From assembly GCA_028708195.1 (NCBI GenBank), contig JAQVZK010000022.1, forward strand, positions 1 through 13,487: a stretch of 13,487 nt of DNA. The letters run 5' to 3'. The notes beneath the pieces were generated by a model that worked only from the letters and a program-made list of their open reading frames with translations, did not search any database and was not told the DNA's origin. Both the position numbers and the translations under genes were made by a program. Source of the stretch: Desulfovibrio sp. Its GTDB lineage: Bacteria; Desulfobacterota; Desulfovibrionia; Desulfovibrionales; Desulfovibrionaceae. Shown here piece after piece: positions 7,571 through 13,487 of this stretch (the stretch's first letter is position 1; the number at the start of each line of letters is the position of its first letter).

Positions 7571-7605
7571 AAAAACAGGGCCGGGCCAGCAGGAGCCCGG
7601 CCCTG
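7571..7605 (-). terminator. Rho-independent terminator of the citrate synthase gene
   Basis: A perfect 11-bp GC-rich stem, CAGGGCCGGGC (7576-7586) with GCCCGGCCCTG (7595-7605) and an 8-nt loop. On the minus strand it is followed directly by TTTTT. It begins 9 bp past the stop codon. It separates this gene from icd, which would then need its own promoter. An AATATA at 7417-7422 (TATATT on the minus strand) is a weak -10 candidate for icd. Confidence 0.88.
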
Positions 7606-7614
7606 CTGAAACCG

Positions 7615-9447
7615 CTAGTCGCTTTCTTCGGTGTCTTCTTCATGCTGGAGGGAACGCGCGCGCTTAAGCAGCTCTTCCAACTGAATGTCCACACCGATGA
7701 CGCCGACGATTTTGTCTTTTTCATCCGTGACAGCGCAGGACACGGTGATGATGAGCTTGCCCGTGAAGTGCGACTGGTACACGTCCATAATATGCAGATC
7801 GCCGCTCTGCATGGGCATCTTGAACCACTGGCGGTCCGAAAAATCGTAGCCAATGGGCAGGGCTTCGTAGGTTTCTTTGTACACGGGGTCGGTGATGGCC
7901 GAACACTTGAGCCGACCTTCGGCGTCCGTGAGGTAGCAGTACTGGATGAAGGGGTACTTGCGTACAAATTCGTCCAGCCTGCCGCAGGCCTTCTTGCCGA
8001 AGTCGAGCAGGTCCTTGTTGCGTACAAGCCGTACAATGAGGTTGGCCGAAAGCTCGCCCGCAAGCTGCTTCACGTGGTCGAATTCTGAAGCGAAAAGCTC
8101 GGGCATAAACTTTTGCACAAGGGCTTCCATTTCTTCGTGCGAGAAGTGCGTGGTGCGCCCGGTTTCTTCGTAGACAGCCATGATGGAATCGTAGATGTTG
8201 CCCACGGCCGGGTGCTTTTTGGAGACCTGGCGGTTTTTCTCCATATTGAGATTGGTATTGATCCAGTAGGCCACGCCCGCGCGGCCCGTCTTGTCGGTGA
8301 TGATGATGGGCACGGGGCGGCCAAGCAGGTGGTTGGTGTCGAAGATATTGTAAATCTCTTCGTTCTTGGCCAGGCCGTCGGCGTGCACGCCGGCGCTTGT
8401 GGCGTTGAAGTCGCGCCCCACAAAGGGATAGTTGTGTGGGATGCGGTAGTGCAGCTCTTTTTCAAAAAACTGGGCCACTTCATTAAGAAGGGTGGTGTCG
8501 GCGGCGGCGTCGTCACCCGTGAGGGAGATGTATTCGATGAGCAGGGCTTCAAGCGGGGTATTGCCCGTGCGTTCGCCAAAGCCGAAGAGGGTGCTGTTGA
8601 CCGCGCCGCAGCCGTAGAGCCATGCGGTGACACCGTTGACAAGCACCTTGTGGAAGTCGTTGTGCCCATGCCATTCAAGCCACTGGCCGGGAACGCCCGC
8701 CTCGTCGGTAAAGGCCCGCACAATGCGTTGCACCGAGCGGGGGAGCGCCGCGCCGGGGTAGGGTACGCCGTAGCCCATAGTGTCGCACAGGCGAATCTTG
8801 ACGGGCATGCCGCTCTCATGCGCGAGATCCATCAGGCGTTGGGCCAGGGGCAGGCAGAAACCGTAAATATCGGCCCGGGTAACGTCTTCAAAGTGGCAGC
8901 GGGGGATGATGCCCCACTCCAGAGCCTGCTCGGCCATGCCCACATACATGTCCATAGCCTGCTGGCGGGTTTTGCCCAGTTTAAGAAAAATATGGTAGTC
9001 CGACACGCTGGTAAGCATGCCGGTTTCGTCAAATTCCATATCGCGGGCCAGCTTGAGGTCGTCCTTGGTGGCGCGAATCCAGGCGGTCACCCTGGGGAAG
9101 CGGTAACCACGGGCACGGCACACGTCGATGCACTTGCGGTCCTTGGCGGAATAAAGAAAAAATTCTGAAGAGGTGATCAGCCCGGTTTTGCCGCCCAGCC
9201 GGTGCAGAAAATCGAACATCTTGGCCACTTGCTTGACCGTATAGGGCGGGCGGGCCTGCTGCCCGTCACGAAAGGTCGTGTCGGTAATGCGCATTTGCTC
9301 CGCAGGGCGCGGGGCCAGCAGCATTTCGTCAAAGGACGTTCGGCAGACGCTGGTGTAGGGGAAAAGTTCGCGATAGAGCTGGGGTTTATCAGGCTCCTGC
9401 ATAACTAGGGTGCGGCTGCCTCCGCTTTGGTGGATGATATTGCTCAT
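7615..9447 (-). CDS. Probable Re-citrate synthase (HMGL-like) with C-terminal PDC/Cache-like sensor domain
   Basis: A 610-residue protein. Residues about 50-400 form a DRE-TIM barrel of the isopropylmalate/homocitrate synthase type: DTTFRDGQQA (56-65), the HGHND metal site (260-264), GFGERTGNTPLE (289-300) and AGVHADG (352-358). Re-citrate synthase of Clostridium kluyveri belongs to this superfamily, and Desulfovibrio is known to make citrate with Re stereochemistry. The neighbouring aconitase-family and icd genes support condensation of acetyl-CoA with oxaloacetate. Residues about 455-600 are a separate PDC/Cache-like fold: YLTDAEGR, DFSDRQWFKMPMQSGD, DVYQSHFTGKLIITVS, VVGV-like IVGVIGVDIQLEEL. 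No membrane helix is visible, so this sensor would be cytoplasmic. The start MSNIIHQ has GGGAG close upstream; an ATG 53 codons further up lacks support. Homocitrate or isopropylmalate synthase activity is the alternative. Confidence 0.82.
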   Translation of the reverse strand: MSNIIHQSGGSRTLVMQEPDKPQLYRELFPYTSVCRTSFDEMLLAPRPAEQMRITDTTFRDGQQARPPYTVKQVAKMFDFLHRLGGKTGLITSSEFFLYSAKDRKCIDVCRARGYRFPRVTAWIRATKDDLKLARDMEFDETGMLTSVSDYHIFLKLGKTRQQAMDMYVGMAEQALEWGIIPRCHFEDVTRADIYGFCLPLAQRLMDLAHESGMPVKIRLCDTMGYGVPYPGAALPRSVQRIVRAFTDEAGVPGQWLEWHGHNDFHKVLVNGVTAWLYGCGAVNSTLFGFGERTGNTPLEALLIEYISLTGDDAAADTTLLNEVAQFFEKELHYRIPHNYPFVGRDFNATSAGVHADGLAKNEEIYNIFDTNHLLGRPVPIIITDKTGRAGVAYWINTNLNMEKNRQVSKKHPAVGNIYDSIMAVYEETGRTTHFSHEEMEALVQKFMPELFASEFDHVKQLAGELSANLIVRLVRNKDLLDFGKKACGRLDEFVRKYPFIQYCYLTDAEGRLKCSAITDPVYKETYEALPIGYDFSDRQWFKMPMQSGDLHIMDVYQSHFTGKLIITVSCAVTDEKDKIVGVIGVDIQLEELLKRARSLQHEEDTEESD

Positions 9448-9501
9448 ATGCTCCCGCCGACTCGCGCTGTCCGCGCGGAAAAAAGTTGTCCGTGGAAGGC
9501 T

Positions 9502-9530
9502 TTTATAGCGGTTTAGCGGTTTTCCGTCCA
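9502..9530 (-). promoter_or_regulatory. Candidate sigma70 promoter of citrate synthase with tandem octamer in spacer
   Basis: Read on the minus strand, TGGACG (9525-9530, 4/6 match to TTGACA) and TATAAA (9502-9507, 5/6 match to TATAAT) are 17 bp apart. Transcription would begin about 50 bp before the ATG. The plus-strand octamer TAGCGGTT occurs twice head to tail (9506-9513, 9514-9521), filling the spacer, and could be a regulator's binding site. Confidence 0.45.
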
Positions 9531-9610
9531 GCATATGTAAGACGTACCAGTATGGCCCATTATGGCTTGGATGGCCGCCCGACGGCAGGCAAGGCCGCTG
9601 GCGCATATTT

Positions 9611-9646
9611 GGGGTAACCGCTGGCGGTCAGCCCCTGCGGTTTTTT
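9611..9646 (+). terminator. Terminator-like hairpin with competing fold in the RNase leader
   Basis: AACCGC (9616-9621) can pair with GCGGTT (9637-9642), with an inner GGC/GCC pair set, followed by TTTT: an intrinsic-terminator shape on the plus strand. The same bases can pair otherwise: ACCG (9617-9620) with CGGT (9625-9628), and GGGG (9611-9614) with CCCC (9632-9635). The two folds exclude each other, as in attenuators. No plus-strand gene ends nearby that would need a terminator here. Confidence 0.4.
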
Positions 9647-9717
9647 CAACTGCAAAATCTCCTTAACGGCGGGCATATGGCCTTGGTTCAAAGCGGGTAC
9701 TTGCCAGAAAAACAAAA

Positions 9718-9777
9718 ATGAAGGATTGTCCCTGTCGAAGGCGCATGGCGGTAATGCTTGTCTGGCGCGCCTTCTGA
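9718..9777 (+). CDS. Possible 19-codon upstream ORF before the RNase gene
   Basis: ATG at 9718 opens MKDCPCRRRMAVMLVWRAF and stops at TGA 9775-9777, 10 nt before the RNase ATG. The stop overlaps the RNase ribosome site (TGAAGGAG). Translation could therefore be coupled to the downstream gene. There is no clear ribosome site of its own, and an ORF this short can arise by chance, so it is only a candidate. Confidence 0.2.
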   Translation: MKDCPCRRRMAVMLVWRAF

Positions 9778-9787
9778 AGGAGCAGGC

Positions 9788-12055
9788 ATGTCGGATTGTG
9801 TGCGCTACCCAGCGCCGGGCTGCGTGGTGGAATATATGGAGGGCAACGCTGTACAGATTGCCCTTATTACTGAAGAGGCCGGGGGGCGCTTGCGCCTGCT
9901 TTTGCCCAACCGCCGTGAAACGCGGCTCAACGCGTCACGCCTGCTGCCCTGGCTCGGCCCCATGCACGAGGCGGACCTTGGCCGCGAAGAGGCTGTGCGC
10001 CTGCTTGAGCAGCATAAAAAAAGCCGTGAAGAACTGGCCGCCGATGTGCCCGTTATGGACGTGTGGGAGCTGGCCCAAGGTGAGGTAAACGTGGCTCCGG
10101 CCACATGGTTTGCCGAGCTTTTCACCTCTGACCCCCCGGTGGATCAGGTGGCGGCCTACGGCCGGGCCTTGCTTGCCTGCAAGAGCCATTTTCGCTTTCA
10201 GCCCCCGGATTTTCAGGTTTTTCCCGCTGAAATGGTTGAAAAACGCCTGGCGGAAGAAAAAAACCGTCATGAGCGTGAAGCCCTTATCGCAGGCGGTGCG
10301 GCCTTTTTGCGCATGTTGTGGGATGTGGCCTGCCGCAAACGCGACCTGCCGCCGCCCCCGGCGCAAGGGGCCAGCAGTGGCGAATGGCCGTCTGATGAGG
10401 TGGCCGAAAGCCTTGAAGAAGTGCTGCGTGCCCGCATGGTTGACCCTGAAGGGCAGGAGCATGAGGCCCTGTGGCGCACCCTTGGCAAAGGGCTGCCCGA
10501 TGTGCCGCATTTGCCCCTGCAATTGCTGGTGGCCTGGGGCAAACTGCCAGCACACTACAATTTCTGGCTGGACCGCGCAGGCTACGCCGCTGGCGACAGT
10601 TGGTGGGCCGCGCATACCGAAGAGGTGGACGCGCTGGTTCGTGCCGCCCGGGCCTGCAACATGCCCGACGCCGCGCTTTTCACACCTACGGCTTCAACAA
10701 ACTGCCTGTGCGACGACAATGGTACCGCCGGGGCGGATGAAAGCGCCGCTGGCACAGCCATTACTGACGCGGCTGGCCCCGCCCTGCTTTTTGAGGCCGG
10801 GCCCCTGCCCGAAAGCCCCCTGCCCTTTATCAGCATAGACAGTGCCAGCACCCGTGATGTGGACGATGCCTTTCATGTGCAGCCTGCAGATGACGGTTAC
10901 CTGCTGACCCTGGCTCTGGCCTGCCCGGCGCTGTACTGGCCCTTTGGCAGCCCGCTGGACAAGGCTGTGCTGCACCGGGGCACAAGCATCTATCTGCCAG
11001 AAGGCGACTGCCACATGCTGCCAGAAGTTCTGGGCACTGCGGCCTATTCCCTGCTTGCCAACGATTTGCGCCCAGCCCTGTGTGTGGAAGTTCCGGTAGA
11101 CGGCAATGGCCGTTTTGGTCCCTGCCGGGTGTATCTGGCCCGCGTGAGCCTGGCCGCCAACCTGACCTACCGCGACAGCCAGGCTGTGCTGGACGCGCAG
11201 GCCGAAGGCCCAGATGCCCCCCTGCCCGAAAATCCCGCCGCGCTTTACGCGGAGCAACTGCGCCTTGGGCTGAATCTGGCCCGCAACAGGCAGAGCGCCC
11301 GTATCGAAGACGGGGCCGTGGTTATGGACAGGCCCGACCCGGCCATTTCGCTTGAAGGCGAAGGGGCCGAGGTGCGCGTGCTCGTGGGGCCGGACTACAG
11401 CGCCCCCGACGCCCAGATGCTGGTGGCCGAAATGATGATTCTCGCCAGCGCCGCAGTGGCCCACTGGGCTTTGGAGCGGGGGATGGCCATGCTGCACAGG
11501 GTGCAGGATGTTGTTTTGCCCCGTGAATACGCGGGCATATGGAGCACCCCGCAGGATATGACGCGCATCATGCGGGCCCTGACGCCCTCGGGGCTTGAGG
11601 TGCAGGCCAAGCCCCACGCGGCGCTTGGTCTTGACCGCTATACGCCTATGACCTCGCCCCTGCGCCGGTATCCTGACCTTGTCAACGAGGCGCAGGTGGT
11701 GCATTTCTTGTGTACGGGGCAACCCCGCTGGAGCGAAGACATGCTTGTGCGCCTCTTGCAGGCGCTCTCGCCCGCACTGGACGGGGCCGGGCAGGTGCAG
11801 CGCTTTCGTCCGCGCTACTGGAAGCTGCTGTTTTTCCGCCAGCAGGGGGACAAAACGTGGTGGCCCGGTGTGATCACGGAAGAAAATGACGCCTTTGTGA
11901 GCGTGAGCCTGCCCGACCAGGGCATGTTTGTGCGCGGCAGGCGAAAGCTTTTTGACGACAGGGCGCACCCTGGCCTTCAGGTGGATGTACGCATCGGCAA
12001 GGTGCATCCCCTGTATAACGAAATCATGATTCTGGAAGCGGCCACCACGGGTTAG
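9788..12055 (+). CDS. RNase II/R-family 3'-5' exoribonuclease with non-standard N-terminus
   Basis: A 755-residue protein. The RNB catalytic domain runs from about residue 340 to 660. The four metal aspartates of RNase II are present as D351, D357, D359 and D360 in SIDSASTRDVDD. TSIYLPEGD matches the aromatic clamp loop, and YTPMTSPLRRYPDLVNEAQ the C-terminal RNB motif. A final S1/OB-like segment follows (about 685-750, WWPGVITEEN to MILEA). The first 60 residues look like an SH3-like barrel, followed by a helical region, not the usual tandem cold-shock domains. This resembles the Deinococcus/cyanobacterial branch. It should degrade single-stranded RNA in the cytoplasm. The ATG with AAGGAG upstream is preferred over an in-frame TTG at 9758. 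The active site looks complete. Confidence 0.9.
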   Translation: MSDCVRYPAPGCVVEYMEGNAVQIALITEEAGGRLRLLLPNRRETRLNASRLLPWLGPMHEADLGREEAVRLLEQHKKSREELAADVPVMDVWELAQGEVNVAPATWFAELFTSDPPVDQVAAYGRALLACKSHFRFQPPDFQVFPAEMVEKRLAEEKNRHEREALIAGGAAFLRMLWDVACRKRDLPPPPAQGASSGEWPSDEVAESLEEVLRARMVDPEGQEHEALWRTLGKGLPDVPHLPLQLLVAWGKLPAHYNFWLDRAGYAAGDSWWAAHTEEVDALVRAARACNMPDAALFTPTASTNCLCDDNGTAGADESAAGTAITDAAGPALLFEAGPLPESPLPFISIDSASTRDVDDAFHVQPADDGYLLTLALACPALYWPFGSPLDKAVLHRGTSIYLPEGDCHMLPEVLGTAAYSLLANDLRPALCVEVPVDGNGRFGPCRVYLARVSLAANLTYRDSQAVLDAQAEGPDAPLPENPAALYAEQLRLGLNLARNRQSARIEDGAVVMDRPDPAISLEGEGAEVRVLVGPDYSAPDAQMLVAEMMILASAAVAHWALERGMAMLHRVQDVVLPREYAGIWSTPQDMTRIMRALTPSGLEVQAKPHAALGLDRYTPMTSPLRRYPDLVNEAQVVHFLCTGQPRWSEDMLVRLLQALSPALDGAGQVQRFRPRYWKLLFFRQQGDKTWWPGVITEENDAFVSVSLPDQGMFVRGRRKLFDDRAHPGLQVDVRIGKVHPLYNEIMILEAATTG

Positions 12056-12069
12056 CACATGTTCCTTTT

Positions 12070-12198
12070 GAAAAAGTGTAAATGCTCTAACGCTGCACAA
12101 GGGTGCGGCGCGCCGTAATGCGGCGTGGGCTCAGCCACAAGTCGCATTTTGGGGCAGAATGGCAACGTTGAAATGTAAAGCATTTCAACGTTGATCTG
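12070..12198 (+). repeat. 129-bp structured intergenic element, copy B
   Basis: Second copy of the 7438-7566 element, in the same orientation, beginning 14 bp after the RNase stop codon. The first hairpin is CGCTGCAC/GTGCGGCG (12091-12098 with 12103-12110), with one U-G pair. The last is a perfect 13-bp stem (12163-12175 with 12181-12193) around TAAAG. Relative to copy A, a C-G pair has become U-A, and two wobble pairs have become Watson-Crick pairs. Here it would sit in the 3' UTR of the RNase mRNA or in the plsY leader. Confidence 0.75.
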
Positions 12199-12298
12199 CA
12201 CTAGACGTAACAAGTTGTTTTGGCAGGTGATGCTCGTCGTTCTCACGCGCGGCACACCAAAAGGCCCACGGCCTTAACAGCACTCTGCGGAGAAAAGC

Positions 12299-12946
12299 AT
12301 GCTGGAAGTTTTATGGATAGCCCTGGCCTATATTCTCGGTTCCGCGCCGTGGGGACTGGTTATCGCCCGGACCTTTTGCGGTATTGACCCGCGTGAGAGC
12401 GGCAGTCGCAATACCGGGGCCACCAACGTGGCACGGCTGTGTGGTTTTAAATGGGGCGTTGCCACCTTGCTGTGCGATGTGCTCAAGGGCGCTGTGCCCG
12501 TGTGGCTGGCCTTCAAGGTCAATCCCTCGCCCGTTTTTGTGAGCATTGTGGCCCTGGCCTGCGTGCTGGGTCATATTTTTTCGTGCTTCATGAAGTTCAA
12601 GGGCGGCAAGGCCGTGGCCACAAGCATCGGCGTTTTTTTGCCCCTTGCCATCTGGCAGCTTGTTGCGGCCGCAATTTTGTGTACGCTGGTGATCTGGCGC
12701 AGTGGCTTTGTGTCATTGGGGTCACTGACCCTGGTCACGGCCCTGCCCGTGGCTCTGGCCGTCAGCGGGCAATGTACATGGCTGCCCTTGGCCCTTGGCA
12801 TATGGGCAGTGGTTGTCTGGAAGCACAAGGAGAACATTGTTCGCCTGCGCGCCGGAACAGAAAAAAGCTGGCAGAAAAGCAAGAGCCAAAATGAGCCGCC
12901 CAGTGAACCGGCCAGTGAGCCCCAAGGCGGCCAGGACAAAAACTAG
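12299..12946 (+). CDS. plsY: Acyl-phosphate:glycerol-3-phosphate acyltransferase PlsY
   Basis: A 215-residue inner-membrane enzyme that transfers an acyl group from acyl-phosphate to glycerol 3-phosphate, the first step of phospholipid synthesis. All three PlsY signatures are visible: [14 protein letters not shown] (33-46), [18 protein letters not shown] (91-108), and [14 protein letters not shown] (175-188). Hydrophobic segments at about 3-24, 52-72, 78-96, 108-134 and 140-174 match its usual multi-helix topology. The last 25 residues are a hydrophilic tail with SEP repeats, longer than in many PlsY proteins. A GGAG site lies just upstream of the ATG. The gene follows the RNase by 243 bp, so co-transcription is possible but not shown. 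Confidence 0.95.
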   Translation: MLEVLWIALAYILGSAPWGLVIARTFCGIDPRESGSRNTGATNVARLCGFKWGVATLLCDVLKGAVPVWLAFKVNPSPVFVSIVALACVLGHIFSCFMKFKGGKAVATSIGVFLPLAIWQLVAAAILCTLVIWRSGFVSLGSLTLVTALPVALAVSGQCTWLPLALGIWAVVVWKHKENIVRLRAGTEKSWQKSKSQNEPPSEPASEPQGGQDKN

Positions 12947-13010
12947 CCGAACTGTGCGGGATTTGGCTGCAATTCTGCCATCGCGGCCGAGTTTTTATAT
13001 TTTGGATTGT

Positions 13011-13029
13011 CCGGCGTTTTTTGCGCCGG
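13011..13029 (+). other. Hairpin after plsY
   Basis: CCGGCG (13011-13016) pairs with CGCCGG (13024-13029) around a T-rich 7-nt loop, 65 bp beyond the plsY stop. No T-run follows on either strand, so it is a weak terminator candidate or an mRNA 3' end structure. Confidence 0.35.
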
Positions 13030-13075
13030 GCGGGTAAAAGGCCTTTGAAGCGTCCCGGCCAGCAAAATGCGCAGA

Positions 13076-13122
13076 CCGGGGTGGGGGAGAAAGGTTTTCT
13101 ACAGTACTTCCCCCTCCCCTGG
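13076..13122 (+). other. G-rich/C-rich hairpin in the thrC leader
   Basis: GGGG-T-GGGGG-A (13078-13088) pairs with T-CCCCC-T-CCCC (13109-13119) with a single T-T mismatch, and CC/GG can close the base. It ends 9 bp before the thrC ribosome site (AAGGAG). It could end plsY transcription or act as an upstream control structure for thrC. No T-run follows. Confidence 0.4.
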
Positions 13123-13145
13123 CTTGCCAAGAAGGAGTTCGTTTT

Positions 13146-13487
13146 ATGTCCCACGCGGATTTTCCGGCCTATCGTGGCCGCATGGAGTATGTCTGCCTTG
13201 ACTGTGGCGCGCGCTACCCCGGCGACGACCTGCTGTACACCTGCCCACAGTGTGGCGGTGTTTTTCTGCTGGAAAACCTCGACTTCGCCAAGCTCAAGGA
13301 GCGCAGCGGTCAGGAGTGGCGGCAGATTTTTGATGACCGCAGCGCTACCCGCGTGACAGCCCTCAAGGGTATTTTTCGGTACTACGAACTTTTGGCTCCC
13401 CTGCTGGAAGAAGACGATATTGTTTACCTTGGCGACGGCATTACGCCCATTGTGGAGGCTGCCCCGGCCCTGCGTGATCAGGTGGGC
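13146..13487 (+). CDS. thrC: Threonine synthase (5' part, cut by window edge)
   Basis: 114 codons are visible, open to the window end. The protein begins MSHADFPAYRGRMEYVCLDCG and has a small zinc-ribbon-like cysteine set, C17/C20 and C33/C36 (CLDC, CPQC). The conserved YLGDGITPIVEA stretch (94-105) follows, which marks fold-type II PLP enzymes of the threonine synthase family. The enzyme makes threonine from O-phosphohomoserine. The PLP lysine lies outside the window. AAGGAG sits 8 nt before the ATG, supporting this start. The extra N-terminal cysteine motif is common in Desulfovibrio-type ThrC proteins. Other PLP lyases of the family are possible but less likely. Confidence 0.85.
   Translation, partial: MSHADFPAYRGRMEYVCLDCGARYPGDDLLYTCPQCGGVFLLENLDFAKLKERSGQEWRQIFDDRSATRVTALKGIFRYYELLAPLLEEDDIVYLGDGITPIVEAAPALRDQVG

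Larger units (their letters stand above)
9448..9787. promoter_or_regulatory. Divergent control region between citrate synthase and RNase genes
   Basis: This 340-bp region separates two divergent genes. On the citrate synthase side it has a good sigma70-like promoter with tandem octamers (listed separately). On the RNase side it has a terminator-like hairpin at 9616-9646 and a 19-codon open frame at 9718-9777. No clear plus-strand promoter was recognised. No RNA family was recognised by eye between 9530 and 9650, although that stretch is rich in short inverted repeats. Confidence 0.5.

Noticed and set aside
9530..9650. Known riboswitch, SRP RNA or other standard RNA upstream of the RNase gene
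   Set aside because: Several short inverted repeats are present, but no consensus of a recognised RNA family could be matched by eye.
9758..9787. Upstream TTG start for the exoribonuclease gene
   Set aside because: The ATG at 9788 has AAGGAG at good spacing. The ten extra codons include that ribosome site.
12209..12219. Palindrome AACAAGTTGTT upstream of plsY
   Set aside because: It is too short to support a binding-site claim, and no promoter boxes flank it.
1..13487. CRISPR array, insertion sequence, phage genes or a defence system
   Set aside because: No regular spaced repeats, transposase, integrase or defence-family motifs were found. The genes are core metabolism and envelope functions.

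Overview
The window is GC-rich bacterial DNA. Its gene content points to a sulfate-reducing Desulfovibrionaceae bacterium, probably Desulfovibrio in the strict sense. The main reason is a HMGL-like (isopropylmalate/homocitrate-synthase-type) citrate synthase next to isocitrate dehydrogenase and an aconitase-family protein, with no ordinary Si-citrate synthase visible. The style of the WbpP, PlsY, RNase II-like and ThrC proteins fits the same group. The assignment is inferred from protein families, not from a marker gene.

Left part (1-2993): envelope polysaccharide genes. The first 49 codons of a membrane protein lie on the minus strand at the left edge. A GT4 glycosyltransferase (minus) and a WbpP-type UDP-GlcNAc C4-epimerase (plus) diverge from a shared control region that holds a G8 tract. 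A 17-bp hairpin separates the epimerase from the converging central cluster.

Central part (3097-9447, all minus): the oxidative arm of the TCA cycle. A probable Re-citrate synthase carries a C-terminal PDC/Cache-like sensor domain and ends at a clear intrinsic terminator. After it come icd, a LysE/RhtB exporter and an aconitase-family hydratase, probably one operon. Together they would turn acetyl-CoA plus oxaloacetate into 2-oxoglutarate, mainly for glutamate synthesis, and the exporter may release surplus amino acid. The isocitrate dehydrogenase lacks the residues that hold the NADP 2'-phosphate in E. coli Icd, so NAD may be its coenzyme.

Right part (9788-13487, all plus): an RNase II-family exoribonuclease with a non-standard N-terminus, the acyl-phosphate acyltransferase PlsY, and the first 114 codons of threonine synthase.

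The most unusual non-coding signal is a 129-bp element present twice in the same orientation (7438-7566 and 12070-12198). The copies align without gaps at 104/129 identities and fold into hairpins whose differences keep base pairing on plus-strand RNA. A second candidate is the rnb leader, with a terminator-like fold, a competing fold and a 19-codon upstream ORF ending 10 nt before the rnb start. No rRNA, tRNA, CRISPR array or insertion sequence was seen.
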